Translations under genes and position numbers: made by a program
The notes under the pieces: generated by a model
Told to the model about the DNA's origin: nothing
Database searches by the model: none
The model's input: the letters and a program-made list of their open reading frames with translations, nothing else
Part shown: piece by piece, positions 37,387 through 46,904 of the stretch
Position numbering within the stretch: position 1 is the first letter of the stretch
Layout of the letters: the number at the start of each line of letters is the position of its first letter
Origin: Pseudomonas synxantha BG33R
GTDB taxonomy: Bacteria > Pseudomonadota > Gammaproteobacteria > Pseudomonadales > Pseudomonadaceae
Direction of reading: 5' to 3'
DNA length: 64,000 bases
NCBI RefSeq assembly: GCF_000263715.2
Contig: NZ_CM001514.1
Location: 5,149,674 to 5,213,673 of the forward strand

Positions 37387-37845
37387 TCAACCGCGCAGCG
37401 CGACGACCAGTTCAGCCAGCCAAGGCTCGGCGTCGGTTTCCGGGGTCACGCTTTCGCTGGCGTCCAGGCGCAGCATCGGCAGCACTTCACGGACGCCCAG
37501 CTCGCCGAACAGTTCGCGCATTTGCTCGCCGCCACCGCAGAACGTATCGCCATAGCTGGCGTCCCCCAGGCCGATGACCGCACCCGGCAGCCCGCGCCAG
37601 GCAGCGGGGAGCTGGTCGCGAATGCTTGAGTACAGCGGTTGCAGATTGTCGGGCAACTCGCCCATGCCGGTGGTCGAGGTCACCGCGAGGAACGCATCGG
37701 GAGCAAACGCCTGCACCTCGCCCAGGCTGGCGCGAGGGTTGTGCCAGGCTTCAAAACCAGCGTCCTTGAGGATTGTTTCCGCGTGGCGAGCGACTTCTTC
37801 AGCCGTACCGTAGACCGAGCCGGAAAGGATGGCGACTTTCATCAA
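37387..37845 (-). CDS. Flavodoxin-like protein (MioC type)
   Basis: 152 residues with an FMN-binding loop SGSVYGTAEEVA near residue 8, then SSTTGMGELPDN-like STTGMGELPDNLQ and GLGDASYGDTFCGGG. A short-chain flavodoxin, resembling MioC-type proteins. Electron carrier in the cytoplasm. Two adjacent ATG codons (37842, 37845) are possible. Divergent from the LOV gene with about 125 bases between; a joint light or redox link is only a guess. Confidence 0.9.
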   Translation of the reverse strand: MMKVAILSGSVYGTAEEVARHAETILKDAGFEAWHNPRASLGEVQAFAPDAFLAVTSTTGMGELPDNLQPLYSSIRDQLPAAWRGLPGAVIGLGDASYGDTFCGGGEQMRELFGELGVREVLPMLRLDASESVTPETDAEPWLAELVVALRG

Positions 37846-37971
37846 TCTGATCCTGTAGTTGAGTCAAAGCCTGGGATATTAGCAGTCTGTGCCGATAATT
37901 CAGCGCGCAGCGTGCAAGAATCAAGACTTGCCATAAACTTGCACCGTCAAACACAAGCCATGGACCGCTCA

Positions 37972-38439
37972 ATGATTAACGCCAAGCTGCTGCAAATGGT
38001 CGTCAATGCCTCCAACGACGGGATCGTCGTTGCCGAGCGTGAGGGCAAGGACAAACCGCTGATCTACGTCAACCCTGCGTTCGAACGCCTGACCGGCTAC
38101 ACCCTGGACGAGATCCTGTATCAGGACTGCCGCTTCCTCCAGTCCGGTGACCGTGACCAGCCGGCACTGATGGCCATTCGTGACGCCCTCGATAACGGCG
38201 GCGCATGTCGCGAGATCCTGCGTAACTACCGCAAGGACGGCACGCACTTCTGGAATGAGCTGTCACTTTCGACGGTGTACAACGAGGCGGACAGGCAAAC
38301 GTATTTCGTCGGTGTGCAAAAAGACGTCACCACTCAAGTCAAGGCGCAGCAGCGCGTCGCCCAGTTGGAAGCGCAGTTGGCCGAGCTTAAAAACGAGCTC
38401 GCGGCGCTCAAGGCGACGAGTGGAATTAACAAACTGTAA
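37972..38439 (+). CDS. Short LOV blue-light photoreceptor
   Basis: 155 residues consisting of a LOV (PAS) domain and a short C-terminal coiled coil (about 122-147), with no output domain. The photoactive Cys53 is in YQDCRFLQ (canonical NCRFLQ with Asp for Asn). The flavin contacts Asn85 (RNYRKDG), Asn95 (FWNE) and Gln116 (GVQKDV) are kept. It strongly resembles the P. putida short LOV proteins PpSB1/PpSB2 over its length, including MINA start. These dimerise and regulate partners by light. An ATG at 37960 would add four residues. Confidence 0.94.
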   Translation: MINAKLLQMVVNASNDGIVVAEREGKDKPLIYVNPAFERLTGYTLDEILYQDCRFLQSGDRDQPALMAIRDALDNGGACREILRNYRKDGTHFWNELSLSTVYNEADRQTYFVGVQKDVTTQVKAQQRVAQLEAQLAELKNELAALKATSGINKL

Positions 38440-38497
38440 AAAACGCAGTCTTTAGAGCGATAATGGCTTTTTAATGCCTCAGCCTTGAGCCAGATCA

Positions 38498-39103
38498 ATG
38501 CACCGCGACACGCTTTTGACGCAGGACGAACTGGACTTTATCCAGGACATGCAGCACAACCCGCAGCTCAATCTGCGGGATGCGTGGTCGAGCCTGACGG
38601 TTAATGGTGGCGCGCAGATTCGTGATTTGCTCACGCGGCTGGCCGCTCACGACCAGGTCACTATCCAGGCGCAGTTCGACAACCAGCAACTTACCTTCCC
38701 CCTGCGCCTGGTGGAAGATGAGTTTCATGCGGTGCATCTGCGCCTGGGCGTGCCGAGCATTTTCGAAGACGGGCCGATGATCCGCCCGTGGCGCCTGGCC
38801 CTTGAAGCGCCCGTGGCGCTGGAAAACGTCAAGGGCTACCCCAGTGCATTGTGGGTGCACGAAGTATCATTCAAAGGTGTACTGGTAGAAGTGCGCGGCC
38901 GGGCCAAACCGCCCAAGACCTTTTCCCTGTGGTTCAGCCCTTCCGGCTACGAACGTATCGCGCTTCGCGGCACGCTGGAGCGGGAAACCGCCCGAGGCCT
39001 GTTCGCTTACCGCCTGAACCAGAGTGATGCAGATGAGATCGAGCGCCTGCGCCAGTTCATTCTGCACCAGCACCGCCTGGTTCATCCCCACGTGCACGCC
39101 TGA
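38498..39103 (+). CDS. PilZ-like domain protein, 201 aa
   Basis: The C-terminal half resembles a PilZ domain: RPWRLALEAPVAL gives the basic entry and HEVSFKGVLVEV the DxSxxG-like turn, here EVSFKG. The N-terminal 80 residues form an YcgR-type beta domain (ATIQAQF... LRLVEDEFHAVHLRL). PilZ proteins bind cyclic di-GMP, but the binding motif here is imperfect, so binding is uncertain. It follows the LOV gene by 58 bases and converges with a LitR-type gene, with just two bases between. Confidence 0.7.
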   Translation: MHRDTLLTQDELDFIQDMQHNPQLNLRDAWSSLTVNGGAQIRDLLTRLAAHDQVTIQAQFDNQQLTFPLRLVEDEFHAVHLRLGVPSIFEDGPMIRPWRLALEAPVALENVKGYPSALWVHEVSFKGVLVEVRGRAKPPKTFSLWFSPSGYERIALRGTLERETARGLFAYRLNQSDADEIERLRQFILHQHRLVHPHVHA

Positions 39104-39105
39104 GT

Positions 39106-40062
39106 TCAGGTATCCAGGCGACCGCTGAGAAACTGCTGCAAGCGGCGCTGCATCAAACGTCCGTCATTGCCCAGGCAACCTATCGATGAACCTGCCAGGC
39201 TGTGCTCGGCGAGGTCCGAGGCATCGCCAGCCAACAGCAACGGGCAATTGAGCGTCAATGCCAGGCGACTGAGCCGCGAAGGCAGTTCTGCACCGGGAGA
39301 ATGGTTGGAAAACAGCACCAGGGCTTGTGGCCGAGTTCTCTCGCAGACCAGCGTCAACTCATCGAGCGGTTGGCCAACACCCAGAACTTTTACCGCGAGC
39401 TTGTCGCTGGATATCAATAAACCCGCGACCAGTAGTTCCAGCTCACGACACTCGCCGGCAATGGCGGCCAGCAACACCCTCGGCGCCGGTGAGGCACAGG
39501 CCAATTGCAGCCGTTGAGCGGTGCGCGAACGCAGGAAGTTGTCGAAAAACAGCCATTCGCTGGCTTGGCCAAAACGCCCCTGGTGACGCAGCAATTGCTG
39601 CCAGAGGGGCATCATGATGTCCTGAAATACCACGGTGGTTGAATAAGCGCTGAAGATCTGGCCGTACAACTGCCCCAGTTCACGATCATCAAAAGCGCTG
39701 ATGGCCACCCGCAGTTGCGCCTGCCACTGCTGCCATTCCAGTTCAGTATCGCTGCGCGACGCCGTGGCCAGCTCGCCGGGCCGCTGATCGCGCGCCAGGA
39801 TCTTGCCCACTTTGCTCACCGCCACGCCGCGTTCGATCCAGTCAAGAATGCGATGAACCGTGTCGATATCGGTGCTTGAGTACAGCCGATGCCCACTTTC
39901 GGTGCGAACGGGCTGAATCAAGCCATAGCGACGCTCCCAGGCACGTAATGTCACCGGGTTAACACCTGTAAGTCTTGCCACTTCACGAATTGGAAACAGC
40001 ACCTCGGCGTCAGCCTGACTATCGGGTGCTGCTTCAAGAGACGGAGCTATGATTTGGGACAT
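39106..40062 (-). CDS. MerR-type light-pathway regulator, class II LitR/CarH-like, cobalamin ligands lost
   Basis: 318 residues. N-terminal MerR HTH (about 24-92: PIREVARLTGVNPVTLRAWERRYGL) and a C-terminal B12-binding-type fold (about 115-318). CarH/LitR hold adenosylcobalamin by an EH pair and a DxHxxG loop. Here the positions read SEWLFFDNFLR (Trp170 for the His) and AGECRELEL (Arg206 for His), so B12 binding is not expected. This is the hallmark of class II LitR proteins that respond to blue light through a separate short LOV protein. The LOV gene is one gene away, and the pterin operon starts divergently. Confidence 0.86.
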   Translation of the reverse strand: MSQIIAPSLEAAPDSQADAEVLFPIREVARLTGVNPVTLRAWERRYGLIQPVRTESGHRLYSSTDIDTVHRILDWIERGVAVSKVGKILARDQRPGELATASRSDTELEWQQWQAQLRVAISAFDDRELGQLYGQIFSAYSTTVVFQDIMMPLWQQLLRHQGRFGQASEWLFFDNFLRSRTAQRLQLACASPAPRVLLAAIAGECRELELLVAGLLISSDKLAVKVLGVGQPLDELTLVCERTRPQALVLFSNHSPGAELPSRLSRLALTLNCPLLLAGDASDLAEHSLAGSSIGCLGNDGRLMQRRLQQFLSGRLDT

Positions 40063-40274
40063 CAGCTGTCAGCAATATCCATATGGATTTGGATCCTATT
40101 TAACGCCCATTGAAGCCCATGATTCAAGATCTACGGCGATCCATCCGAAGTTTCTGGCGTATTTCGGCAAAACAGGAATAATCCTTGCCTGTTTTTTACG
40201 TCGCTGCAGCACCCCGCAGCCTCGTTCGTGCGCCGCTTACCCGGCCCAGCGCACTCGATACCTGGAGATACACC
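40063..40274. promoter_or_regulatory. Divergent control region between LitR-type gene and pterin operon
   Basis: Contains a perfect palindrome ATCCATATGGAT (40077-40088) 14 bases from the regulator start and an imperfect copy of the half GGATCC beside it. Near 40169-40198 an AACAGG/CCTGTT hairpin with a T6 tail lies 77 bases before the monooxygenase start, a candidate attenuator or terminator in the leader. I see no TGTACA-type LitR box. Function is inferred from position. Confidence 0.5.
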
Positions 40275-40832
40275 ATGTCTACCTCACCCGTCACGTTGAT
40301 GGTTGCGCGCCGCGTCGCCAAAGGTCGCTACGAAGAATTGATGGCTTGGCTGCGCGAAGGCGAGCAATTGGCCACTGACTTCCCGGGCTACCTGGGTTCC
40401 GGCGTACTCGCCCCGCCACCCCATGATGATGAGTTCCAGATCATCTTCCGCTTCGCCGATGAGAAAACCCTGCACGCCTGGGAATTTTCAGCCTCGCGCA
40501 GCGCCTGGCTGAGTCGCGGCAGCGAGCTGTTTGCCAACCCTTGCGAGCGTCGTGTCAGCGGTATCGATGGCTGGTTTGGTGCCGTAGGGGCACGCCCGCC
40601 GCGCTGGAAACAGGCGGTCGCGATTTGGCTGGCGTTCTTCCCGGTGTCATTGTTGTTCAACTTCGGTCTCGGCCCGCTGCTTGGCGAGTTGGACCTGTTC
40701 AGCCGTGTACTGGTCAGCACCGCCGCCCTGACGCCGCTGATGGTTTACTTCTTTATTCCGCTCTCGACGCATCTGTTGGCGAACTGGCTGCACCCCTCGC
40801 CACCGCGCAAAGTCACCGAAGCCGCCGTATGA
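40275..40832 (+). CDS. ABM-domain membrane protein (antibiotic biosynthesis monooxygenase fold)
   Basis: 185 residues. An N-terminal ABM-like dimeric alpha-beta barrel (TLMVARRVAKGRYEELMAWL, DDEFQIIFRF, SRSAWLSRGS) followed by two membrane helices in the C-terminal third (WLAFFPVSLLFNFGLGPL; AALTPLMVYFFIPLSTHLLA). ABM proteins act on quinone- or heme-like rings; this membrane version is uncharacterised. First gene downstream of the LitR-type control region, 55 bases before folM, so probably the leading gene of the operon. Start set at 40275, CTGGAGATACACC upstream. Confidence 0.8.
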   Translation: MSTSPVTLMVARRVAKGRYEELMAWLREGEQLATDFPGYLGSGVLAPPPHDDEFQIIFRFADEKTLHAWEFSASRSAWLSRGSELFANPCERRVSGIDGWFGAVGARPPRWKQAVAIWLAFFPVSLLFNFGLGPLLGELDLFSRVLVSTAALTPLMVYFFIPLSTHLLANWLHPSPPRKVTEAAV

Positions 40833-40887
40833 GCACAGGGGCCGGGTCGCTGGTATAGTTTGCGTCTGCCAGCGACTTGAGCCTCCC

Positions 40888-41598
40888 ATGATTGCAACCC
40901 ACGCACCGATCCTGATCACCGGTGCCGGCCAGCGGGTCGGCCTGCATTGTGCTGAGCGCCTGTTGGATGATGGCTACTCGGTGATTTTCAGTTACCGCAG
41001 CGAACGCCCAGGTGTGCAGGCGCTACGTGAACGAGGGGCCGTCGGCGTATTTGCCGACTTTTCCGGCGAAGCCGGGATTCTTGCCTTCATCGCGCAGTTG
41101 CAAACCCATACCCAAAGCCTGCGTGCGATCATCCACAATGCTTCGGCCTGGGTCGCGGAAACACCGGGCGACGCAAGCCACGCGTTTATCGACATGTTCA
41201 GCGTACACATGCTTGCGCCGTACCTGATCAACCTGCATTGTTCACCCTTGCTGCAACGCTCTACACCTGCCGATATCGTGCATATCAGCGATGACGTGGT
41301 GCGCAAGGGCAGCCGTCAGCACATCGCCTATTGCGCCACCAAGGCCGGCCTCGACAGCCTCACGCTATCGTTTGCCGCGCAGTTCGCGCCGCTGATCAAG
41401 GTCAACGGTATCGCGCCGGCCATGGTGATGTTCAACGAAGGCGACGACGCGGCCTATCGCGCCAAGGTCCTGGCCAAGTCGGCCCTGGGCATCGAGCCCG
41501 GGCCTGAGGTGATCTACCAGAGCGTGCGTTACCTGCTGGACAACCCCTATGTCACCGGTACCACCCTGACCGTCAACGGCGGGCGGCATATCAAGTAA
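40888..41598 (+). CDS. folM: Dihydromonapterin reductase
   Basis: 236-residue [22 protein letters not shown] is the FolM-type nucleotide site, NASAW gives the SDR NNAG region, and [12 protein letters not shown] the catalytic Tyr-Lys. It reduces dihydromonapterin to tetrahydromonapterin, the pterin cofactor of phenylalanine hydroxylase in Pseudomonas. Followed by folE 20 bases later and folX, the other monapterin-pathway genes, which backs the assignment. Confidence 0.9.
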   Translation: MIATHAPILITGAGQRVGLHCAERLLDDGYSVIFSYRSERPGVQALRERGAVGVFADFSGEAGILAFIAQLQTHTQSLRAIIHNASAWVAETPGDASHAFIDMFSVHMLAPYLINLHCSPLLQRSTPADIVHISDDVVRKGSRQHIAYCATKAGLDSLTLSFAAQFAPLIKVNGIAPAMVMFNEGDDAAYRAKVLAKSALGIEPGPEVIYQSVRYLLDNPYVTGTTLTVNGGRHIK

Positions 41599-41618
41599 GC
41601 CGTTTGCGAGGATGTTGT

Positions 41619-42179
41619 ATGACCCTTTCCCTGCCCCACCACTACCGCGAAATCCTCAAGGGCCTGGGCGAAGACCCAGAGCGCGAGGGCCTGCTCGACA
41701 CACCCAAGCGCGCCGCCAAGGCCATGCAGTACCTGTGTCATGGTTACGCGCAGAACCTGGAAGAAATCGTCAACGGCGCGCTGTTCGCCTCCGACAATGA
41801 CGAGATGGTGATCCTCAAGGACATCGAGTTGTACTCGTTGTGCGAGCATCACCTGCTGCCCTTTATCGGCAAGGCGCACGTAGCCTATATTCCGACCGGC
41901 AAAGTGCTGGGCCTGTCTAAACTGGCGCGCATCGTCGACATGTTTGCCCGGCGCCTGCAGATCCAGGAAAACCTTACGCGGCAAATCGCCGACGCCATCC
42001 AGGACGTGACTCAGGCCGCCGGCGTGGCGGTGGTGATCGAAGCCAAGCACATGTGCATGATGATGCGCGGCGTGGAGAAACAGAACTCAACCATGAACAC
42101 CTCAGTGATGCTCGGTGCCTTCCGCGAATCGAACACCACGCGCATGGAGTTCCTGCAATTGATTGGACGGAGCAAGTAG
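41619..42179 (+). CDS. folE: GTP cyclohydrolase I
   Basis: 186 residues with the zinc and active-site motif [20 protein letters not shown] and [12 protein letters not shown], full length for type I cyclohydrolase. It makes dihydroneopterin triphosphate from GTP, feeding folate, monapterin and queuosine. Start at 41619 (MTLSLPHHY) has GAGGA upstream. The copy here is in the light-linked operon, so it may be a second, pterin-dedicated cyclohydrolase. Confidence 0.96.
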   Translation: MTLSLPHHYREILKGLGEDPEREGLLDTPKRAAKAMQYLCHGYAQNLEEIVNGALFASDNDEMVILKDIELYSLCEHHLLPFIGKAHVAYIPTGKVLGLSKLARIVDMFARRLQIQENLTRQIADAIQDVTQAAGVAVVIEAKHMCMMMRGVEKQNSTMNTSVMLGAFRESNTTRMEFLQLIGRSK

Positions 42180-42181
42180 CA

Positions 42182-42553
42182 ATGCCACAACTTCAACCAG
42201 GCATGGCGCGCATCCGGGTCAAAGACCTGCGCCTGCGCACTTTTATCGGCATCAATGAGGACGAAATCCTCAACAAGCAGGATGTGCTGATCAACCTGAC
42301 CATCCTGTATGCCGCCCAGGAAGCCGTGCGCGACAACGATATCGACCACGCCTTGAACTACCGCACCATCACCAAGGCGATCATCGCCCATGTGGAAGGC
42401 AACCGCTTCGCGTTGCTGGAGCGCCTGACCCAGGAATTGCTGGACCTGGTGATGAGCAACGAATCGGTGTTGTACGCCGAGGTGGAAGTCGACAAGCCCC
42501 ACGCGCTGCGCTTTGCCGAGTCGGTTTCAATAACGCTAGCTGCAAGCCGCTAG
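42182..42553 (+). CDS. folX: Dihydroneopterin triphosphate 2'-epimerase
   Basis: 123 residues, FolB/FolX fold: [30 protein letters not shown], then [17 protein letters not shown]. FolX epimerises dihydroneopterin triphosphate towards monapterin, in line with folM and folE beside it. The start at 42182 is two bases past the folE stop. The final residues run to the repeat cluster that follows. Confidence 0.93.
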   Translation: MPQLQPGMARIRVKDLRLRTFIGINEDEILNKQDVLINLTILYAAQEAVRDNDIDHALNYRTITKAIIAHVEGNRFALLERLTQELLDLVMSNESVLYAEVEVDKPHALRFAESVSITLAASR

Positions 42554-42620
42554 CTGCAAGCTTTAAGCTAGAAGCCATACGTATTACAACTTGCAGCTTG
42601 AAGCTTACCCGCTTGAAGCT
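42536..42620. repeat. AGCTTGAAGC/GCAAGCTT repeats
   Basis: Overlapping copies of GCTAGCTGCAAGC, GCTTTAAGCT, ACTTGCAGCTTGAAGC sit between folX and the DUF1244 gene, the same family as 48865-48950. They may be REP-like elements. Confidence 0.75.
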
Positions 42621-42637
42621 GTCTCGAAGAGACCGCC

Positions 42638-42934
42638 ATGAACGACCAACAACGCCTCGAACTTGAAGCCGCCGCCTTTCGCCGATTGGTGGCCCACCTG
42701 GACAGCCGCAAGGATGTGCAGAATATCGACCTGATGAACCTCGCCGGCTTCTGCCGCAACTGCCTGTCCAAGTGGTACAAGGCCGAGGCCGATGAGCGCA
42801 AGATCGAGGTCAGCCTCGATGACGCCCGTGAAGTGGTGTACGGCATGCCGTACGCCGAGTGGAAAGCCCAATACCAGCAAGAAGCCAACGCCGACCAACA
42901 GGCCGCGTTCGCCAAAGGAAAGCCCCATGACTGA
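42638..42934 (+). CDS. DUF1244 domain protein
   Basis: 98 residues. The conserved DUF1244 core reads LVAHLDSRKDVQNIDLMNLAGFCRNCLSKWYKAEA, followed by an acidic middle and the VYGMPYAEWKAQYQ segment. The Cys-Arg-Asn-Cys pair may bind metal. Function unknown. It shares 8 bases with the HopJ-like gene, so the two are co-expressed, and it follows the pterin genes. Confidence 0.9.
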   Translation: MNDQQRLELEAAAFRRLVAHLDSRKDVQNIDLMNLAGFCRNCLSKWYKAEADERKIEVSLDDAREVVYGMPYAEWKAQYQQEANADQQAAFAKGKPHD

Positions 42935-43274
42935 TCTGAACAACCTGCGCGCCAGCCTAAACAGTGGCGAACACGTCTTTGCCGACACCCTGGCCTTTAT
43001 CGCCGACGGTTACGACTACCAGCCACAAGCGTTCACCAATGGCGATGTGGAAAACGCAGCCGGACAAAACGAAGGTTCGTGCAAGACCCTGGGCCTGGCC
43101 TTGCTGGAAGGCTTGAGCGATCAGGAAGCGTTGCTGGCGTTTGGTGAGCATTACCGATCGGTGGTGGCGACGCCTGAAGGCAGTGACCATGGCAATATTC
43201 GGGCGTTGATTGCACAAGGTCTGGCTGGCGTGAAGTTCACCACGCAGCCCCTGACACGCCGTTGCCCCATGTAG
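42927..43274 (+). CDS. HopJ-type protein
   Basis: 115 residues, starting MTDLNNLRASLNSGEHVF, with DYQPQAFTNGDVENAAGQNEGSCK and LALLEGLSDQEALLAFGEHYR, the pattern of the HopJ type III effector family. Members are widespread in bacteria without type III systems, so the effector name is likely misleading here and the role is unknown. Start overlaps the DUF1244 stop. Confidence 0.86.
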   Translation: MTDLNNLRASLNSGEHVFADTLAFIADGYDYQPQAFTNGDVENAAGQNEGSCKTLGLALLEGLSDQEALLAFGEHYRSVVATPEGSDHGNIRALIAQGLAGVKFTTQPLTRRCPM

Positions 43275-43360
43275 GAGCGAGCTTGCTCGCGAAGAACCAG
43301 AGGGCGCCGCGACACGCTGCATTATCGTTGACGTCTTTCGCGAGCAAGCTCGCTCCTACA
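43271..43360. repeat. REP pair (GTAGGAGCGAGC family)
   Basis: GTAGGAGCGAGCTTGCTCGC with GAAG (43271-43294) and its inverted partner CTTTCGCGAGCAAGCTCGC with TCCTAC (43335-43359). The unit lies between the HopJ-like gene and trxB. Confidence 0.9.
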
Positions 43361-43373
43361 GTAATCGCACACA

Positions 43374-43404
43374 TAAAAAAACCGGCCTCGCAGCCGGTTT
43401 TTTC
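43374..43404. terminator. Bidirectional terminator before trxB
   Basis: AAAAAACCGGC (43375-43385) and GCCGGTTTTTT (43393-43403), a strong stem with T-runs on both strands; serves the HopJ-like gene and trxB. Confidence 0.9.
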
Positions 43405-43416
43405 AGTTCAATGGGT

Positions 43417-44382
<966 letters not shown>

Positions 44383-44672
44383 TCACTCCTATCGACCGCC
44401 CGGACCACAGAGCGGCTGGAATAAAAAAGGACGGCGAAGCACTTGGGGAAGGCTTTAACTCGCCAGGTCCTGAAAATAATGGGTGCAGCGTATCGAGGGG
44501 GGCAAGATTAAGGAAATACGCATTAACAATCCAGCTCATAGCTACTCTCTATGCGCCTGGTCAGGTTAATCGATGCCTTTGTAACCCCGGATGTCGCCTG
44601 CCGGCCCATGCTTTCACATCGCGTGCAAAGCCGGTAAGGTCGGCGCGTTCGTCACCTTGCTCGGAGTTCTCC

Positions 44673-45437
44673 ATGCCTGCCCCTGCTCTTTCCGGCCCGC
44701 AATACCTGCGTGAAGGTCTCAAACTGGTGTTGAGCCCCGGCTTGCGCCTGTTTGTACTGCTGCCGCTGGCGATCAACCTGGTGTTGTTCGTCGGACTGAT
44801 CTATTTCGCCGGCCATCAGTTCAGCCTGTGGGTCGATAGCTTGATACCGACCTTGCCCAGCTGGCTAGGCTTTTTGAATTACTTGTTGTGGCCGCTGTTT
44901 GTCGTGCTGGTGGTGCTGATGGTGTTTTTCACCTTCACCATGCTCGCCAATATTATCGCCGCGCCGTTCAATGGGTTTCTCGCAGAGAAAGTCGAGGTGG
45001 TGGTACGTGGCACCGATGACTTTCCACCGTTCAGTTGGAGTGAGCTGATCGCCATGGTGCCCCGCACCCTGGCCCGGGAGATGCGCAAGCTGGGTTACTT
45101 CCTGCCGCGGGCCATCGGCCTGTTTATCCTGTCGTTCATTCCCGTGGTCAACCTGATCGCGGCGCCGCTGTGGTTGCTCTTTGGCGTATGGATGATGGCC
45201 ATCCAGTACATCGACTACCCGGCCGACAACCACAAACTGGGCTGGAACGAGATGCTCGCCTGGCTGCGCCAGAAGCGCTGGCAGAGCATGAGCTTCGGCG
45301 GCATTGTCTATCTGGTGCTGCTGGTGCCGGTTGTCAACCTGCTGATGATGCCGGCGGCAGTCGCCGGGGCGACGTTGTTCTGGGTGCGTGAGCAAGGTGC
45401 CGAGGCGATGGCGCAGCAAGCCGTGACCCCGTCATAA
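44673..45437 (+). CDS. cysZ: CysZ-type sulfate transporter
   Basis: 254 residues with four long hydrophobic spans (first at [27 protein letters not shown] region, about 18-45) and the EI24/CysZ pattern [43 protein letters not shown]. CysZ mediates sulfate uptake for cysteine synthesis. The end is 20 bases or so from the next gene, in the same direction. Confidence 0.92.
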   Translation: MPAPALSGPQYLREGLKLVLSPGLRLFVLLPLAINLVLFVGLIYFAGHQFSLWVDSLIPTLPSWLGFLNYLLWPLFVVLVVLMVFFTFTMLANIIAAPFNGFLAEKVEVVVRGTDDFPPFSWSELIAMVPRTLAREMRKLGYFLPRAIGLFILSFIPVVNLIAAPLWLLFGVWMMAIQYIDYPADNHKLGWNEMLAWLRQKRWQSMSFGGIVYLVLLVPVVNLLMMPAAVAGATLFWVREQGAEAMAQQAVTPS

Positions 45438-45491
45438 ATTCATCATCACACAGACACAATGGCGACATGGCCCACGGTGACACTGTGGGTC

Positions 45492-46670
45492 ATGACGACA
45501 GCCTCGCTTCACATCACCCTTATTACCGAAACCTTCCCGCCGGAAATCAACGGCGTGGCCAATACCCTTGGCCGCCTGTGCGAGGGTTTGCGCTCGCGTG
45601 GCCACCAGGTCGAACTGGTGCGCCCACGTCAGGGCGCCGATCAGAGCCGACCGAGTGACGATCAACTGCTGCTGTGCCGCGGCTGGCCATTACCCGGTTA
45701 CCCAGGGCTGCAATGGGGCCAATCGTCGATGCGCAAACTGCTCAGACGCTGGAGCCGCCAGCGCCCGGACGTGTTGTATATCGCCACCGAAGGGCCGTTG
45801 GGTTTATCCGCTCTGCGTGCGGCGCGGCGTCTGGGAATCAGTGTTGTCAGCGGCTTTCATACCAATTTCCAGCAGTATTCGAACCAGTACGGTTTGAGCC
45901 TGCTCAGTCGCATGGTCACCCATTACCTGCGCTGGTTTCACAACCGATCGAGCCTGACCCTGGTACCGAGTGCCAGTCAGCGCCTGGAACTGGAGCGTCG
46001 GCATTTTGAGCGCCTGGGGATGTTGGCCAGGGGCGTCGACAGCCAATTGTTCCACCCCGCCAAACGCGACAGCGCTCTGCGGGAAAGCTGGGCATTGAAT
46101 AATGGGCAAATCGCAGTGCTGCATGTAGGGCGGCTGGCCCAGGAAAAGAACCTTGGCCTGCTCAAGCGCTGTTTCGAGACCTTGCAGAACAGATACCCAT
46201 TGCGCCAGATGAAACTGATCATCGTCGGTGATGGACCACAACGAGCAATGCTGGAAAAGGACCTTCCCGAAGCAATTTTCTGCGGTGCCTTGCGCGGTGA
46301 AGAACTGGCTCGTCATTACGCGTCAGGCGATGTGTTCCTGTTCCCCAGCCTGACCGAAACCTTTGGCAACGTGGTACTGGAAGCCATGGCGTCGGGGTTG
46401 GGTGTCGTGGCCTATGACCAGGCTGCCGCCACCCAGCATATACGTCATGGATACAACGGGGTGCTGGCGATGCCGGAGGATGAAAATGCGTTTTGCGATG
46501 CCGCCAACTGGCTGCTGGAGGACGCAGAGAGTCTACGCCGTATGCGCCTCAATGCCCGTCAACACGCAAGCCGCCAGGGTTGGCCAGCGATTGTCGAACA
46601 GTTCGAACAGCAGTTGCGAGGTGTGTGTGGGGAACATTTTATCGTCCCAACACAGCCGCACGCAGGCTGA
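45492..46670 (+). CDS. Group 1/4 glycosyltransferase
   Basis: 392 residues, GT-B fold. N-terminal TLITETFPPEINGVANTLGRL, donor-side LHVGRLAQEKNLGLL and the ELTETFGNVVLEAMASGLGVVAYD-type Glu motif. It resembles the GDP-mannose-dependent mannosyltransferases of the SqdX/MgtA group. Acceptor unknown; envelope lipid or polysaccharide is likely. Start at 45492 chosen for the family N-terminus; no clear ribosome site. Immediately follows cysZ. Confidence 0.86.
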   Translation: MTTASLHITLITETFPPEINGVANTLGRLCEGLRSRGHQVELVRPRQGADQSRPSDDQLLLCRGWPLPGYPGLQWGQSSMRKLLRRWSRQRPDVLYIATEGPLGLSALRAARRLGISVVSGFHTNFQQYSNQYGLSLLSRMVTHYLRWFHNRSSLTLVPSASQRLELERRHFERLGMLARGVDSQLFHPAKRDSALRESWALNNGQIAVLHVGRLAQEKNLGLLKRCFETLQNRYPLRQMKLIIVGDGPQRAMLEKDLPEAIFCGALRGEELARHYASGDVFLFPSLTETFGNVVLEAMASGLGVVAYDQAAATQHIRHGYNGVLAMPEDENAFCDAANWLLEDAESLRRMRLNARQHASRQGWPAIVEQFEQQLRGVCGEHFIVPTQPHAG

Positions 46671-46793
46671 AGACTCAGCAATGACTGTAAGCCACTTCAC
46701 CTGCCTGACAGACGAGCCCCCGAGTAATGGCCCAGGCGGTAGGCTTTTTCGCGCCAGAGCGCCTGAATAAGCGCCCCCCAACAGGATATTTCT

Positions 46794-46821
46794 GGAACGC
46801 CACAGGATTTATCACCACCCA
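46794..46821 (+). promoter_or_regulatory. Hrp-box-like promoter upstream of the repeat-protein gene
   Basis: GGAACG (46794-46799), 15-base spacer, CCACCCA (46815-46821), matching GGAACC-N15/16-CCACNNA apart from base six. The ATG at 46905 is 83 bases on. The second copy of the same pattern is at 13613. Confidence 0.55.
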
Positions 46822-46904
46822 CATGACACCTGTCTTATCAGGGGTGTCTTTTACAGATCGCACCCGAGAGGCAGGCATTCATGATGGAAACTTGAGAGAT
46901 AACT

